Shown here: piece by piece, positions 55,055-63,998 of the stretch
Numbering within the stretch: position 1 is the first letter of the stretch
How the letters are laid out: the number at the start of each line of letters is the position of its first letter
Assembly (NCBI GenBank): GCA_963736445.1
Contig: CAVTOY010000008.1
Location: forward strand, 248,001 to 312,000
Source of the DNA: Thiosocius sp963736445
GTDB taxonomy: Bacteria; Pseudomonadota; Gammaproteobacteria; Chromatiales; Chromatiaceae
DNA: 64,000 bases
Reading direction: 5' to 3'
The notes under the pieces: generated by a model
Database searches by the model: none
Told to the model about the DNA's origin: nothing
What the model saw: only the letters and a program-made list of their open reading frames with translations
Made by a program: the position numbers and the translations under genes

Positions 55055-56239
55055 TCACGCCTGCTCGATCAGGCGTCGGGTATGGCGCGCGATCATGAGC
55101 TCTTCGTTGGTCGGGACGACCCACGCGGATGTCCGGCTGGTCGGGGCGCTGATGCGTGGCCCATGGGCCGCATTGGCATCGGTGTCGAGTTCCACGCCGA
55201 GCCAGGCGGCATCGCGGCAGACGCGCGCGCGGATCTCGGCCGCGTGCTCCCCGATACCGGCAGTAAACACGAGGGCGTCCAGTCCACCCAGCGCGGCGGC
55301 CAGGGAACCGAGCTCGCGCCCGATGCGGTAGACGAACAGATCCACCGCGAGCTGCGCGCGCGGGGCGTCACTCTCAAGTAGCGTGCGCATGTCGCTGGAC
55401 AAGCCTGAGACACCAAGCAGCCCGGACTCCTTGTAGATCAGACGCTCAATGGCGTGGACGTCCATGCCGCGCTGGTCCATCAAATACAGCATGACGCCCG
55501 GGTCGAGCGCGCCGCTGCGGGTGCCCATCGGAAGCCCCTCGACGCCCGTGAACCCCATGCTGCTCGCCATGCTCTTGCCGCCCTGCATGGCACAGGCGCT
55601 GACGCCGTTGCCGAGATGACAGACGATGGTTTTTCCGGAGGCCGCCCGCTGGTCGAACTGCGACAGCACCGAGGCGACGTATTCATAAGACAGGCCATGA
55701 AAGCCGTAACGGCGCACCCCGGCTTCGGCATAATCGGGCGGCAGGGCGTACAGCTGCGAGATCTTCGGGTTGCTGCGGTGGAACGAGGTGTCGAAACTGG
55801 CGACCTGGGGCAGCTCGGGGGCAAGTTCGAGGAGCAGACGCACCGGGGCCAGATTGTGCGGCAGGTGCAGCGGGAACAAGGGGACGAAACCTTCCAAATA
55901 GTCGAGGACCTGCGCGGTCACGCGAACAGGGCCAGTGGTATCGGGTCCGCCATGTACCACCCGGTGACCGACCGCCAGGGGTCGGTAACTTGAGAGTTCC
56001 GCGCGCAGGTATTCCAACAGGTGCTGGAGCGCCCCGTCATGTCCGGGGGGGTGCCCGGCATCCCAGCTGTGCTCGCCGACGACGGTTCCGCTACCGTCTT
56101 TTGCCTGGAACGCGGCCTCCGTGTACAGGCCCTCGGTCTGCCCCCGCAGCAGCAGCTCGAGATCCCCGCCCTGGGTGGCGAATACGGAGAACTTGAAACT
56201 CGATGAGCCCGCGTTGAGAACGACAATCGCGTCCGACAT
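55055..56239 (-). CDS. ackA: acetate/propionate kinase
   Basis: 394 residues, ASKHA fold. Motifs: VLNAGSSSFKFSVF, VGHRVVHGG, SFDTSFHRSNP, RRYGFHGLSYEYV, HLGNGVSACAMQGGKSMASSMGFT, MGTRSGALDPGV and FTAGIGEHAAEIRARV. It interconverts acyl phosphate and ADP with carboxylate and ATP. It starts 3 bases after the MaoC-PTA gene, so the pair forms an acyl-CoA/acyl-phosphate/carboxylate route. Butyrate or propionate rather than acetate may be preferred, given the context. Confidence 0.92.
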   Translation of the reverse strand: MSDAIVVLNAGSSSFKFSVFATQGGDLELLLRGQTEGLYTEAAFQAKDGSGTVVGEHSWDAGHPPGHDGALQHLLEYLRAELSSYRPLAVGHRVVHGGPDTTGPVRVTAQVLDYLEGFVPLFPLHLPHNLAPVRLLLELAPELPQVASFDTSFHRSNPKISQLYALPPDYAEAGVRRYGFHGLSYEYVASVLSQFDQRAASGKTIVCHLGNGVSACAMQGGKSMASSMGFTGVEGLPMGTRSGALDPGVMLYLMDQRGMDVHAIERLIYKESGLLGVSGLSSDMRTLLESDAPRAQLAVDLFVYRIGRELGSLAAALGGLDALVFTAGIGEHAAEIRARVCRDAAWLGVELDTDANAAHGPRISAPTSRTSAWVVPTNEELMIARHTRRLIEQA

Positions 56240-56242
56240 GCT

Positions 56243-57637
56243 CTACCCCTGGTGCGGATTCCGTGTGGTCTGGCTGCGCCGCGCCTGGGCGACCAGCGCC
56301 ATGACCGCGGCGGAGGCGAGGCGGGTGCGTACGCTGTCCGCGCGGCTGGTCAGCACGATCGGCACGCGCGCGCCCAGCACGATGCCCGCCGCGTCCGCGC
56401 CGGCCAGGTACTGCAGCTGCTTGGCCACCATGTTGCCGGCCTCGAGATCCGGTAGCAGCAGGATGTCCGCGCGGCCTGCCACCGGGGAAACGATCTTCTT
56501 GGTCTTTGCGGCCTCTTCGCTCACCGCGTTGTCGAAGGCCAGCGGGCCATCGACGATGCCGCCGGTGATCTGGCCGCGGTCGGCCATCTTGCACAGCATT
56601 GCCGCGTCCACCGTGGCCTGCATGTCCGGGTTGACGGTCTCTACCGCCGCGAGTATTGCCACCCGCGGCGGATCGATCCCGAGGACCGGTGCGAGGTCGA
56701 TAGCATTCTGCAGGATGTGCACCTTGTCCCTGGCTGTCGGCGCTATGTTGATGGCCGCATCGGTCACCAGCAGCAGGCGAGGGTAGGCCGGCACGTCCAT
56801 CACGAATACATGGCTGACGCGGCGGTCGGTGCGCAGTCCGGTGGCCGAGGCGACCACCGCCCCCATGAGCTCGTCGGTGTGCAGCGAGCCCTTCATCAAG
56901 GACTCGACCTCGCCGGCCCGGGCCATGGCCACGGCCTGCGCCGCCGCCGCGTGACTGTGCTCGACCGCGACGATGCGATATGGTGAGAGATCGACCCCCT
57001 CGGCCTCCGCCACGGCGCGGATCCTGTCTTCGGGGCCAACCAATACCGGGTCGATCAGGTTCCGCTTCGCCGCCTCGACGGGACCCAACAACGAGTCACG
57101 GTCGCAGGGGTGGACGACGGCGCAGATGACCGGGGCCGCACCCTGGCAGCGCTTGAAAAGCTCGCTGAACCCGTCGTTGCGGCGCAGGATGATCTCGGGC
57201 GTGGCGAGGTCGGTGTAACTGATGCGTTCGGTCGGCGCGGCCACGGTGATGGTGCCGGCCAGCAGTTCGTCATCCCCGCGTCTTATGCGGCAGTCGAAAA
57301 CGATCTGGTGGCCCTGCGGACGCTTCTCCAGTGCAGTCACCGTGCCCGTCAACTCGTCGCCCACGTGCAAGACACCCGAGAACGTCAGATTCTGCGCCAG
57401 GATGTTGGTACCTGGCCCGGGCAGGCGCCGGTTGAGCATGCCGGACACCAGGGCTTCCGCACCCACCGCGTCCGAGACCATCTGCTGCGGCGGGGCCTCG
57501 CTGTCGATGTGGAAGGGATCGATCTCGCCGGAGACCATGGCGAGCGCCTCTACATCGACCTCGGTAAGGACGTGCGAAAGGGTCAGGGACGAACCGACTT
57601 CGATCTCGTCGTAGGTCTGGTTGGTAAAGGATCTCAT
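56243..57637 (-). CDS. bifunctional MaoC-type enoyl-CoA hydratase / phosphate acyltransferase
   Basis: 464 residues. N-terminal hot-dog domain (1-150) with the hydratase pair in SGEIDPFHIDSEAP. C-terminal PTA/PTB domain (about 165-455): LMKGSLHTDELMGAVV, FVMDVPAYPRLLLVTDAAINIAP, GIVDGPLAFDNAVSEEAAKTK and LLPDLEAGNMVAKQLQYLAGADAAGIVLGARVPIVLTSR. It should hydrate enoyl-CoA to the (R)-3-hydroxy form and exchange CoA for phosphate. It overlaps the DUF3141 gene by ATGA and precedes ackA by 3 bases, forming a metabolic unit. Confidence 0.92.
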   Translation of the reverse strand: MRSFTNQTYDEIEVGSSLTLSHVLTEVDVEALAMVSGEIDPFHIDSEAPPQQMVSDAVGAEALVSGMLNRRLPGPGTNILAQNLTFSGVLHVGDELTGTVTALEKRPQGHQIVFDCRIRRGDDELLAGTITVAAPTERISYTDLATPEIILRRNDGFSELFKRCQGAAPVICAVVHPCDRDSLLGPVEAAKRNLIDPVLVGPEDRIRAVAEAEGVDLSPYRIVAVEHSHAAAAQAVAMARAGEVESLMKGSLHTDELMGAVVASATGLRTDRRVSHVFVMDVPAYPRLLLVTDAAINIAPTARDKVHILQNAIDLAPVLGIDPPRVAILAAVETVNPDMQATVDAAMLCKMADRGQITGGIVDGPLAFDNAVSEEAAKTKKIVSPVAGRADILLLPDLEAGNMVAKQLQYLAGADAAGIVLGARVPIVLTSRADSVRTRLASAAVMALVAQARRSQTTRNPHQG

Positions 57638-60000
57638 GTTCGGCTCTTGGTTTCTGGACCGGGGGCCTTGCGCGCCCGTCTCGTGGGTTGGGTCGTCAGG
57701 CGCTTGGCGGGTTCCTCGTCGAGCACACGATGGATCCGCGTGAGCATTTCACGCTGGCCGTCGGTGATCCCCGCAGCTTGAATACGCGGGTCTGCCAGCA
57801 GACGCTCGAGCAGGGTAATCAGGCGCTGGCGGTCTGCCGGATCGCGCAGCAGTGTCGGTAGCGAGGAGACGGCCTCCTCCGGTTCGTAGCGGCAGATGAT
57901 CTCCTGCTCCCCGCGGATGCGTCGGGCCTCGTGCCCGGCGATGTCCGGCAACAGGTCCTTGTACTCGTCAAGCAGCTCCGCCCTGAGCTGCAGTCGTTCA
58001 AGGGGCAGCGGCTCGCCGTGGCGGCCAAGCAGGTGAGCGGTGCGGGTGACAGCCTCCGTGTAGCCACCCTCGGCGATCGATGCCAAGGCATCGCGGACGA
58101 ACGGCAGCTCGCGCGGGTCGCTTGGGGGCGCCAGACGACGTTCCTTTGCTTCGTGGCTGTCGGCCAGATAGAGCGAGAAGAGGTTGCCATAGGTCTGGAA
58201 GAACATGGCCTCGGAGGTTGCGTCGCGGATGTCACGGTAATAGTCCAGCGAGGCGCTTACCAGCTCCGAGACCATGGCCTCGACCTGGCGATATGGCTGC
58301 TCCTGGCTGACGGCCTCCCGCTGGGACCTGACCATGTCAGCCGCCGGGCCGAGCCACTGCAGCCAGGGGTTGAGGTCCGAAATGGCCCAGCGCTGGAAGC
58401 GCAGCGGGTGGAAATCGCGCCCGAGTTTGGCGCTGAATTCGTTGGACATCGACTGCACCAGCGGACGGGCGAACAGCTCGTAGGCCCGCTGATTGAACTC
58501 GCCGATCTCGGCTACCGCCTCGAACGGCTTCTCGTCGGCCCGCTTGAGTCGGTTCATCCTCGCCATGACCTCCTCGAGCTGGCGCTCGACAAACTCGACG
58601 GCATAGTCCACCGAGCCATTCTTGCCGTGGATCTCGTTGATCTTCATGCCATAGAGTCCCGGAGGCAGGGCCTCGACGGACTTGAGCACGGAGACGATCT
58701 GGGCGTGCTCCTTCCTGGCGACCTGTCCCGAGACAAAGATCCCGAGGTGGCCGATGTCCTCGTGCAGCAGACCGACGATCGTCTGGCCGCGGGATTTGAT
58801 TTCATCGGTGGAGCCATACACGTCTGCCACCCAGTTGAATGCCTGCTGGGGCGGAGTGATGTTGTCGCCCATGGAGGCAAACAGGATGATCGGCGACTTG
58901 ATGTCGCGAAGATCAAAGGCCTTGCCACCCTGGGCCTTCACGCCGCCGGTCCAAAGGTCGTTGCCGACGAACAGGTCGTCGACGATCCACTCTATCTCCT
59001 CCCGGTTGAGCAGATAGAAGCCGCCCCACCAGCGCTCGAAGTCGAGGAAACGCGGCGGTTCGGTGTCGATGTTGGCAAACAGATGGTAGTACTTCTTCCA
59101 GAGGGTGTTTGCCGGGTTGAGGTTCTCCATGTTCTCGACCAGGTAGGCCCCATCGAACAGACCGTTGCCCAAGTCGGAGGCGAACGACGCCATCCAGGTC
59201 CCGCCGAGCGCACCACCGGCGTAACGCATAGGGTTGTTTCCCTCGCCCTCGCTCCAGGCCCCGCCCCAGTAAGACATGGGCGCGCCGTTGATGACGATAG
59301 GGCCGGTGTCGTCGGGGTTCGACGAGGCGAGCATCATGGCGGCCCAGCCACCTTGGCAGTTGCCCACGATCACGGGCTTGGGGCTGTCGGGGTGCAGTTC
59401 CCGCACCTTGTGCACGAACTTTTCCTCTGCACCGCACACGTCGAGCAGGGTCTGCCCGGGCTCGGGATCCGGGAAGAAGATCACGAAGTAGACAGGGTGA
59501 CCGTCGCGCAGGGCCACACCGACCTGGGAGTCGTCCTTGAACCCACCGATACCGGGGCCGTGACCGGCGCGTGGATCGATAATGATGTAAGGCCGGCGCT
59601 TCGGATCCACGGTGACGCCCGGCGGCGGGATGATCCGCACCAGTGCGTAATTGACGGCGCGTTCGAAGCGGCGCGCGTCGAGTACCATTTCGTAATCGAA
59701 ATGCAGCACCGGTGGCTTACCGGCCTGCTCGTGCTCGACGAAGTTGTTGCCCCTTTGGCGCAGGGTATCCCAGAAAAGCACGCTTCTTTGTGCGAAGTCG
59801 TTGGAATACTCGAACCACTGGTTCCAGACATCCCAGGGTGCCATCGGCTTGGACAACTGCGCGGCGATATGATCGTCGAACGCCTTTTGGGTCCGTTCTT
59901 TGAACCGTTCCTGCGCCAGACTCGCGCGCTTACTGTAAAGCCGGCCGACTTTGGTGGTGAGTTCCTGTGAACGAACTGCGTGCTTGGCGGTATCTGTCAT
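57634..60000 (-). CDS. DUF3141 protein, PHA-synthase-like alpha/beta hydrolase
   Basis: 788 residues. Residues to about 110 are helical (FEYSNDFAQRSVLFWDTLRQRG). The alpha/beta-hydrolase core has IIPPPGVTVDPKRRPYIIIDPRAGHGPG. The lipase-box-like VIVGNCQGGWAAMM has a Cys nucleophile (Gly-Asn-Cys-Gln-Gly), as in PhaC synthases. The acid is near MGDNITPPQQAFNW and the His in EDIGHLGIFVSG. A long helical C-terminus follows (YGNLFSLYLADSHEAKERRL). It probably polymerises or hydrolyses 3-hydroxyacyl thioesters together with the downstream genes. First gene of the operon. Confidence 0.9.
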   Translation of the reverse strand: MTDTAKHAVRSQELTTKVGRLYSKRASLAQERFKERTQKAFDDHIAAQLSKPMAPWDVWNQWFEYSNDFAQRSVLFWDTLRQRGNNFVEHEQAGKPPVLHFDYEMVLDARRFERAVNYALVRIIPPPGVTVDPKRRPYIIIDPRAGHGPGIGGFKDDSQVGVALRDGHPVYFVIFFPDPEPGQTLLDVCGAEEKFVHKVRELHPDSPKPVIVGNCQGGWAAMMLASSNPDDTGPIVINGAPMSYWGGAWSEGEGNNPMRYAGGALGGTWMASFASDLGNGLFDGAYLVENMENLNPANTLWKKYYHLFANIDTEPPRFLDFERWWGGFYLLNREEIEWIVDDLFVGNDLWTGGVKAQGGKAFDLRDIKSPIILFASMGDNITPPQQAFNWVADVYGSTDEIKSRGQTIVGLLHEDIGHLGIFVSGQVARKEHAQIVSVLKSVEALPPGLYGMKINEIHGKNGSVDYAVEFVERQLEEVMARMNRLKRADEKPFEAVAEIGEFNQRAYELFARPLVQSMSNEFSAKLGRDFHPLRFQRWAISDLNPWLQWLGPAADMVRSQREAVSQEQPYRQVEAMVSELVSASLDYYRDIRDATSEAMFFQTYGNLFSLYLADSHEAKERRLAPPSDPRELPFVRDALASIAEGGYTEAVTRTAHLLGRHGEPLPLERLQLRAELLDEYKDLLPDIAGHEARRIRGEQEIICRYEPEEAVSSLPTLLRDPADRQRLITLLERLLADPRIQAAGITDGQREMLTRIHRVLDEEPAKRLTTQPTRRARKAPGPETKSRT

Positions 60001-60042
60001 CGTGGGTCCTTATCTGTGTGCAAGGCAATACGCTCCATTTTA

Positions 60043-60055
60043 TTGCAGTGCAGCA
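60043..60055. promoter_or_regulatory. TTGCAGTGCAGCA palindrome upstream of DUF3141 gene
   Basis: An interrupted palindrome (TGC-AGT-GCA core) 43 bases before the start codon at 60000, between it and a TTGACT on the minus strand (60070-60075). PhaR-type regulators of polyester genes bind TTGC/GCAA-rich sites of this shape. The assignment is an inference from the neighbouring PHA-synthase-like gene. Confidence 0.35.
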
Positions 60056-60278
60056 TTCCACCCGATTGAAGTCAATATTGAAGGTTGCCCCGCGTCAAGA
60101 TTTGCGCTGATTTGCAGCGACATGCGCCTCTCCTGGTTTCGGCAAGTTGCCATGGTTTGGATTCGAGGGTCAGGGTCCTTTCGATCATGGTCGAGCTAGC
60201 TGCCCTGGTCAGGGTGCCCGCATCTAGACAGGATGGGATGAACAAAACGCCAGGAGGTACTACGATCGCTGGGATGAT

Positions 60279-60534
60279 CCTGCATGTTGCACCAGTCGAT
60301 CATGGGCAGATCAAAAGACGCAGTCGTCGATCGGCTGGATCTCGAGTTCTTGGTGGTTGATAGCGGGCACAGTTCGTGTGCGTGCCCATGATCTATCCGG
60401 GCCCTCGCTTGCCCAGGCACGTTTGCGCTTGCTCTTCACGCAAGCCATAGCTATGACTATGCCTTTCGCTCCAGAGCGGCGCTCAACCGCGCCTGGTCGG
60501 CGCGATCTTCCCGGATACTGGTGCAATATGCAGG
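60279..60534. mobile_element. MITE-like element with 18-bp terminal inverted repeats
   Basis: 256 bases bounded by CCTGCATGTTGCACCAGT and the complement of CCTGCATATTGCACCAGT, 17 of 18 bases matching. Inside is a further 11-bp inverted repeat (GATCATGGGCA at 60298, TGCCCATGATC at 60383). No transposase frame is present and no clear target duplication flanks it. The first bases, CCTGCATAT, are shared with the post-stop repeats at 8331, 20134 and 54194, so these may be related terminal sequences of one transposon family. Confidence 0.6.
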
Positions 60535-60920
60535 CTAGGAGCCTGCGCCCTAGGAGATCGACGGCCATAGTGATTGCGGGGTGGTCGGGCGTTCATCAGG
60601 TTTGTGCGCCGAGCAGGGCATATTTTGCTCGTTTGGCGTATTTGACCCTAACGTCTCCGCTCACGATCACGCTTTCGGATACAAGGGGCACTATCGTTCC
60701 CCACCAGGATTATTCACTTACCGCTGACGATCTCCGTGAAATAGTCGTAGAAAGCCACCTGTGGCTTGCGATATCATATCCGAATAATTTTCGGGATCTC
60801 GGGACGAGCCTAAATACCACCGGCGGCTGACACGCCGGGGCTCACTAGCCGTGCCTGCCCGCCGCGGATCCGTTTCGTTTTAATCATCATGGGCCGAGGG
60901 GCCACAAGGGATACGGAATA

Positions 60921-61718
60921 ATGAACAAACACACAATTAGTAGCATCGGTGCCCTGGTGGCAGGCGCGCTGTTGATTCCGGGTCTCTGCGCCGCCGGCAG
61001 CGGGCTCATCGGGCTCGGCGCGGGTGCGGCCCCCGACTACGAGGGCTCGGACGACTATGAGGCAGTCCCGGTGTTGTTCGGCAACTACACCTGGGACAGT
61101 GGCCGCTCGGTGAGCCTCGGCGGGGCGCCCAGTACTGGCAGCGCGGTGCGGCTGGACACCAACCTGCTGGCGTCCGGGTCGGGTCCCAAATGGGAACTGG
61201 GGCCGCTGCTGCAGTTTCGGATGGAGCGCGATGATGTCGACAACAACAAGGTCGACAAAATGAGCAAGGTCAAGGGCACTGCCGAGGCAGGGGCCTTGGT
61301 CGGCTTCCGTGACGGTCCCTGGGAGGCACAGCTGAGTTTTGCCGCGGATGTCGGCAACGAATACGACGGCTACCTGATTTACCTCAACGGCGCTTACACC
61401 GCGACCGTGAACAATGATTTCAAGCTCAAGTTCGGTGTTCGGACGACCTATGCCGACGAGAACTACATGGACACCTATTTTGGGGTGTCGGGCTCGGACT
61501 CTGCGCGTAGCGGCCTGAAGCGTTACTCGGCCGACAGCGGCATGAAAGACGTCGGGGTGAGCGTTACCGCCATTTACGCCCTGAACAAGAGCTGGGGGAT
61601 CACAGGCGGTATCGCCTTCAGCCGGCTGCTGGGTGATGCGAAGAAGAGCCCGCTGGTCGATGACGAGGGCGACAAAGACCAGCTGGGTGCGAGCCTGGCG
61701 CTTACCTACAGCTTCTGA
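60921..61718 (+). CDS. mipA: MipA/OmpV family outer membrane protein
   Basis: 265 residues with signal peptide (IGALVAGALLIPGLCAA). GLGAGAAPDYEGSDDYEAVPVLFGNY at the N-terminus and a terminal Phe after LGASLALTYSF are typical of MipA/OmpV barrels. The strands in between alternate with glycines (TYADENYMDTYFGVSG). It may act as a scaffold for murein enzymes or in osmotic response, as known for relatives. It stands alone and is followed by a hairpin without a T-run. Confidence 0.88.
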   Translation: MNKHTISSIGALVAGALLIPGLCAAGSGLIGLGAGAAPDYEGSDDYEAVPVLFGNYTWDSGRSVSLGGAPSTGSAVRLDTNLLASGSGPKWELGPLLQFRMERDDVDNNKVDKMSKVKGTAEAGALVGFRDGPWEAQLSFAADVGNEYDGYLIYLNGAYTATVNNDFKLKFGVRTTYADENYMDTYFGVSGSDSARSGLKRYSADSGMKDVGVSVTAIYALNKSWGITGGIAFSRLLGDAKKSPLVDDEGDKDQLGASLALTYSF

Positions 61719-61741
61719 TCACACCCGATCACGGGGTGATC
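61717..61741 (+). terminator. hairpin after mipA, weak terminator
   Basis: GATCACACCC and GGGGTGATC form an imperfect stem directly at the mipA stop codon. No T-run follows, so it may be an mRNA-stabilising hairpin rather than a rho-independent terminator. Confidence 0.35.
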
Positions 61742-61941
61742 GATGGGGTTAGAGTCGATCGATTTTATCGATATCCAACCGTGGTCGAATCCGAACCCAT
61801 TGTGTTTGGCGTTACCTGATGGATTGGTTGGCGGAAGATTTCGATTGCCAGCTTAGACGCATACTGATTGAGTTACGCATTTTCGCCAATACCGGCGTTT
61901 CGCGGTCGGTCTGGACGGGGCTTGCAACGGAGGATTTGGGG

Positions 61942-63213
61942 ATGAAACGGGGCTTGGGTTTCCTGGTCGGGTTGTTTGCGACGACCGCGGTGTGGGCAGG
62001 CGCAGAAACCTACGACTACCCGATCGCTGATCGATGGGAGGCGACCATAGTTGGCACACCGGAGGGGTATCGTGCCGATTTGCCGAAAAAGATCCCTCTT
62101 CGGCAGGCCAGGCTGACGGTTTTCGAAGATCGTGAGCTGCCCGAGTGGTTCTGGTATTACCGCGACGGTCTTCAATACTCTTATGCGCTGCAGCCAGGTC
62201 CTGCCCCGCTGGTGTTTATGATCGCGGGCACCGGCGCCTCCCACACTTCGTCCAAGAACGTGATGATGGCGCACGCTTTCTACCAGGCCGGCTTTCACAT
62301 CGTCTCCCTTTCCTCCCCGACGGTCGCGAATTTCGTGGCGACGGCGTCGAAATCTTCCGTGCCCGGTCATGCGGTGGAAGACGCCGCGGATCTCTACCGT
62401 GTGATGGAACTCGTCTGGGATAAGCTCAAGGACGATATCGAGGTCACGGATTTTTACGTTACCGGTTACAGCCTGGGGGCATTCAACGCGGGTTTCTTGA
62501 CCTGGCTGGACGAGCAACGCAAGGTCTTCAATTTCCGCAAGGCCCTGATGATCAACCCGCCGGTCACCCTCTACAATTCCATCTCGCTACTGGACCGCAT
62601 GTCCCAGAATATTCCCGGCGGTGTGGAGAATTTCGGTCGCTTCTTCAAGCGATTGGTGGAGGCCTTTACCCGGGCATACGAACGCTCGGACGATATCGAG
62701 TTCGGGCCGGAACTCCTTTACAGCGCGTTCGAGGAGATGCAGCCGAAGAACGAAGAGCTGGCCGCCCTGATAGGCACCTCGTTTCGCATATCCTCCGGGG
62801 ATATGATCTTTACCTCGGATGTGATGAGGGACGCCGGTTTCGTCAAGCCGAAGAATGTGTGGCTGACGCGCAACAGCGACCCGACCGAGTTTCAGAAGAT
62901 GGTCTACCGTATCGGCTTCACCGACTATTACCATCTGTATTTCTACCCCTATTTCAAGGATCGGGATCCCTCGATAACCCGCGACCAGCTGATCGACCAG
63001 ATGAGCCTGAAGAACATAGAGGGCTACCTGCGCTCTACCGACAAGGTCGAGGTCATGCACAACGAGGACGACATTATCCTCAAGCCCGGAGAGATAGACT
63101 TCTTCCGTGATGTGTTCGGGCCCAGGGCCAAGATCTATCCGACCGGGGGGCACTGCGGCAACATGGCGTATCGCGACAACGTCGCCCATATGCTGAGTGT
63201 GTTCAAGGAATAG
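61942..63213 (+). CDS. exported alpha/beta hydrolase
   Basis: 423 residues from the ATG with GGAGGA upstream. The frame is open back to 61819 but without a signal. Signal peptide: GFLVGLFATTAVWAGA. The hydrolase core shows APLVFMIAGTGASHTS, then the nucleophile elbow YVTGYSLGAFNAGF (Gly-Tyr-Ser-Leu-Gly). The acid may lie near MHNEDDIILKPGEIDFF and the His near TGGHCGNMAYRDN. Substrate unknown. It precedes mlaA by 14 bases and may process lipids in the same outer-membrane lipid system. Confidence 0.85.
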   Translation: MKRGLGFLVGLFATTAVWAGAETYDYPIADRWEATIVGTPEGYRADLPKKIPLRQARLTVFEDRELPEWFWYYRDGLQYSYALQPGPAPLVFMIAGTGASHTSSKNVMMAHAFYQAGFHIVSLSSPTVANFVATASKSSVPGHAVEDAADLYRVMELVWDKLKDDIEVTDFYVTGYSLGAFNAGFLTWLDEQRKVFNFRKALMINPPVTLYNSISLLDRMSQNIPGGVENFGRFFKRLVEAFTRAYERSDDIEFGPELLYSAFEEMQPKNEELAALIGTSFRISSGDMIFTSDVMRDAGFVKPKNVWLTRNSDPTEFQKMVYRIGFTDYYHLYFYPYFKDRDPSITRDQLIDQMSLKNIEGYLRSTDKVEVMHNEDDIILKPGEIDFFRDVFGPRAKIYPTGGHCGNMAYRDNVAHMLSVFKE

Positions 63214-63227
63214 GCGGGATTTCCAAG

Positions 63228-63998
63228 ATGACGAATTCAAACAGGCCAGTCCTCACCTGGCTGATCGTGGGTGTAATCGGTCTGTTTCTGGGCGGTTGCG
63301 GCACGGCACCGGTACAGCAGGGCGCGGCCGAGCCGGCGTTTTTCAACCCCGAGCGATTGATCCTCGCGGATAACCCCACTGCGGTTGACTCGGTCAGCGA
63401 TCCCTGGCAGGGGTTCAACCGAACCATCTACCGGTTCAACTACCACTTCGACCGCTATGTGTTTCTCCCCGTGGTGCGGGGTTACCAGTGGATCACGCCG
63501 GATTTCGTGGAAGAGGGGATCCACAATTTTTTCAACAATCTACGTGACGTAACCACGCTCATCAATTCAGTGCTGCAATTGAGTCCCGAGAAGTCGCTGG
63601 AGACCGCCAGTCGGCTGGTGTGGAACTCGACTTTGGGCATATTCGGTTTCTTCGATGTGGCCAGCAACGTGATGGAGATCCCAAGGCACCAGGAGGACTT
63701 TGGTCAGACCCTGGGCTACTGGGGGGTCGGCAGCGGTCCCTACCTGGTCCTTCCCATCCTCGGGCCCTCGTCCGCTCGGGATGCCGTCGGACTGGGTGCG
63801 GATTGGTTCGTCAGGTCCGAGATCCAGGACAGGGTGACCGATCTGGAAACCTGGCAGGAGTGGACGCTCACGGTACTGAATGCCGTGGACGCGCGCGCGA
63901 ATGTCCCGTTCCGCTACTTCGAGAACGGCACCCCCTTCGAGTACAACTGGGTGCGTCTGCTCTATAGCACCAAGCGCGAGATGGACATCGCAAAGTAA
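63228..63998 (+). CDS. mlaA: MlaA family lipoprotein
   Basis: 256 residues, complete (stop TAA at 63996). Lipobox LGGC follows WLIVGVIGLFLGGC. MlaA (VacJ) signatures: DSVSDPWQGFNRTIYRFNYHFDRYVFLPVVRGYQ, FFNNLRDVTTLINSVLQL, FGQTLGYWGVGSGPYLVLPILGPSSARDAVG. MlaA is the outer-membrane component that removes misplaced phospholipids for retrograde transport. Here it is paired with an alpha/beta hydrolase instead of other mla genes. Confidence 0.92.
   Translation: MTNSNRPVLTWLIVGVIGLFLGGCGTAPVQQGAAEPAFFNPERLILADNPTAVDSVSDPWQGFNRTIYRFNYHFDRYVFLPVVRGYQWITPDFVEEGIHNFFNNLRDVTTLINSVLQLSPEKSLETASRLVWNSTLGIFGFFDVASNVMEIPRHQEDFGQTLGYWGVGSGPYLVLPILGPSSARDAVGLGADWFVRSEIQDRVTDLETWQEWTLTVLNAVDARANVPFRYFENGTPFEYNWVRLLYSTKREMDIAK

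Larger units (their letters stand above)
60001..60920. other. 920-base region without a convincing gene
   Basis: Divergent spacer between the DUF3141 operon and mipA. The open frame at 60357-60830 lacks a ribosome site and protein-like composition, so I do not call it. The part to 60100 holds the DUF3141 promoter region with a TTGCAGTGCAGCA palindrome. 60279-60534 is a MITE-like element. 60535-60900 shows nothing recognised. Confidence 0.6.

Noticed and set aside
57931..59970. Plus-strand open frame of about 680 codons opposite the DUF3141 gene
   Set aside because: Shadow of a GC-rich gene. The composition is low-complexity, rich in Val, Gly and His, with no domain.
60357..60830. Possible 157-codon gene upstream of mipA
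   Set aside because: It begins inside the MITE-like element, lacks a ribosome site and has no protein-like pattern.
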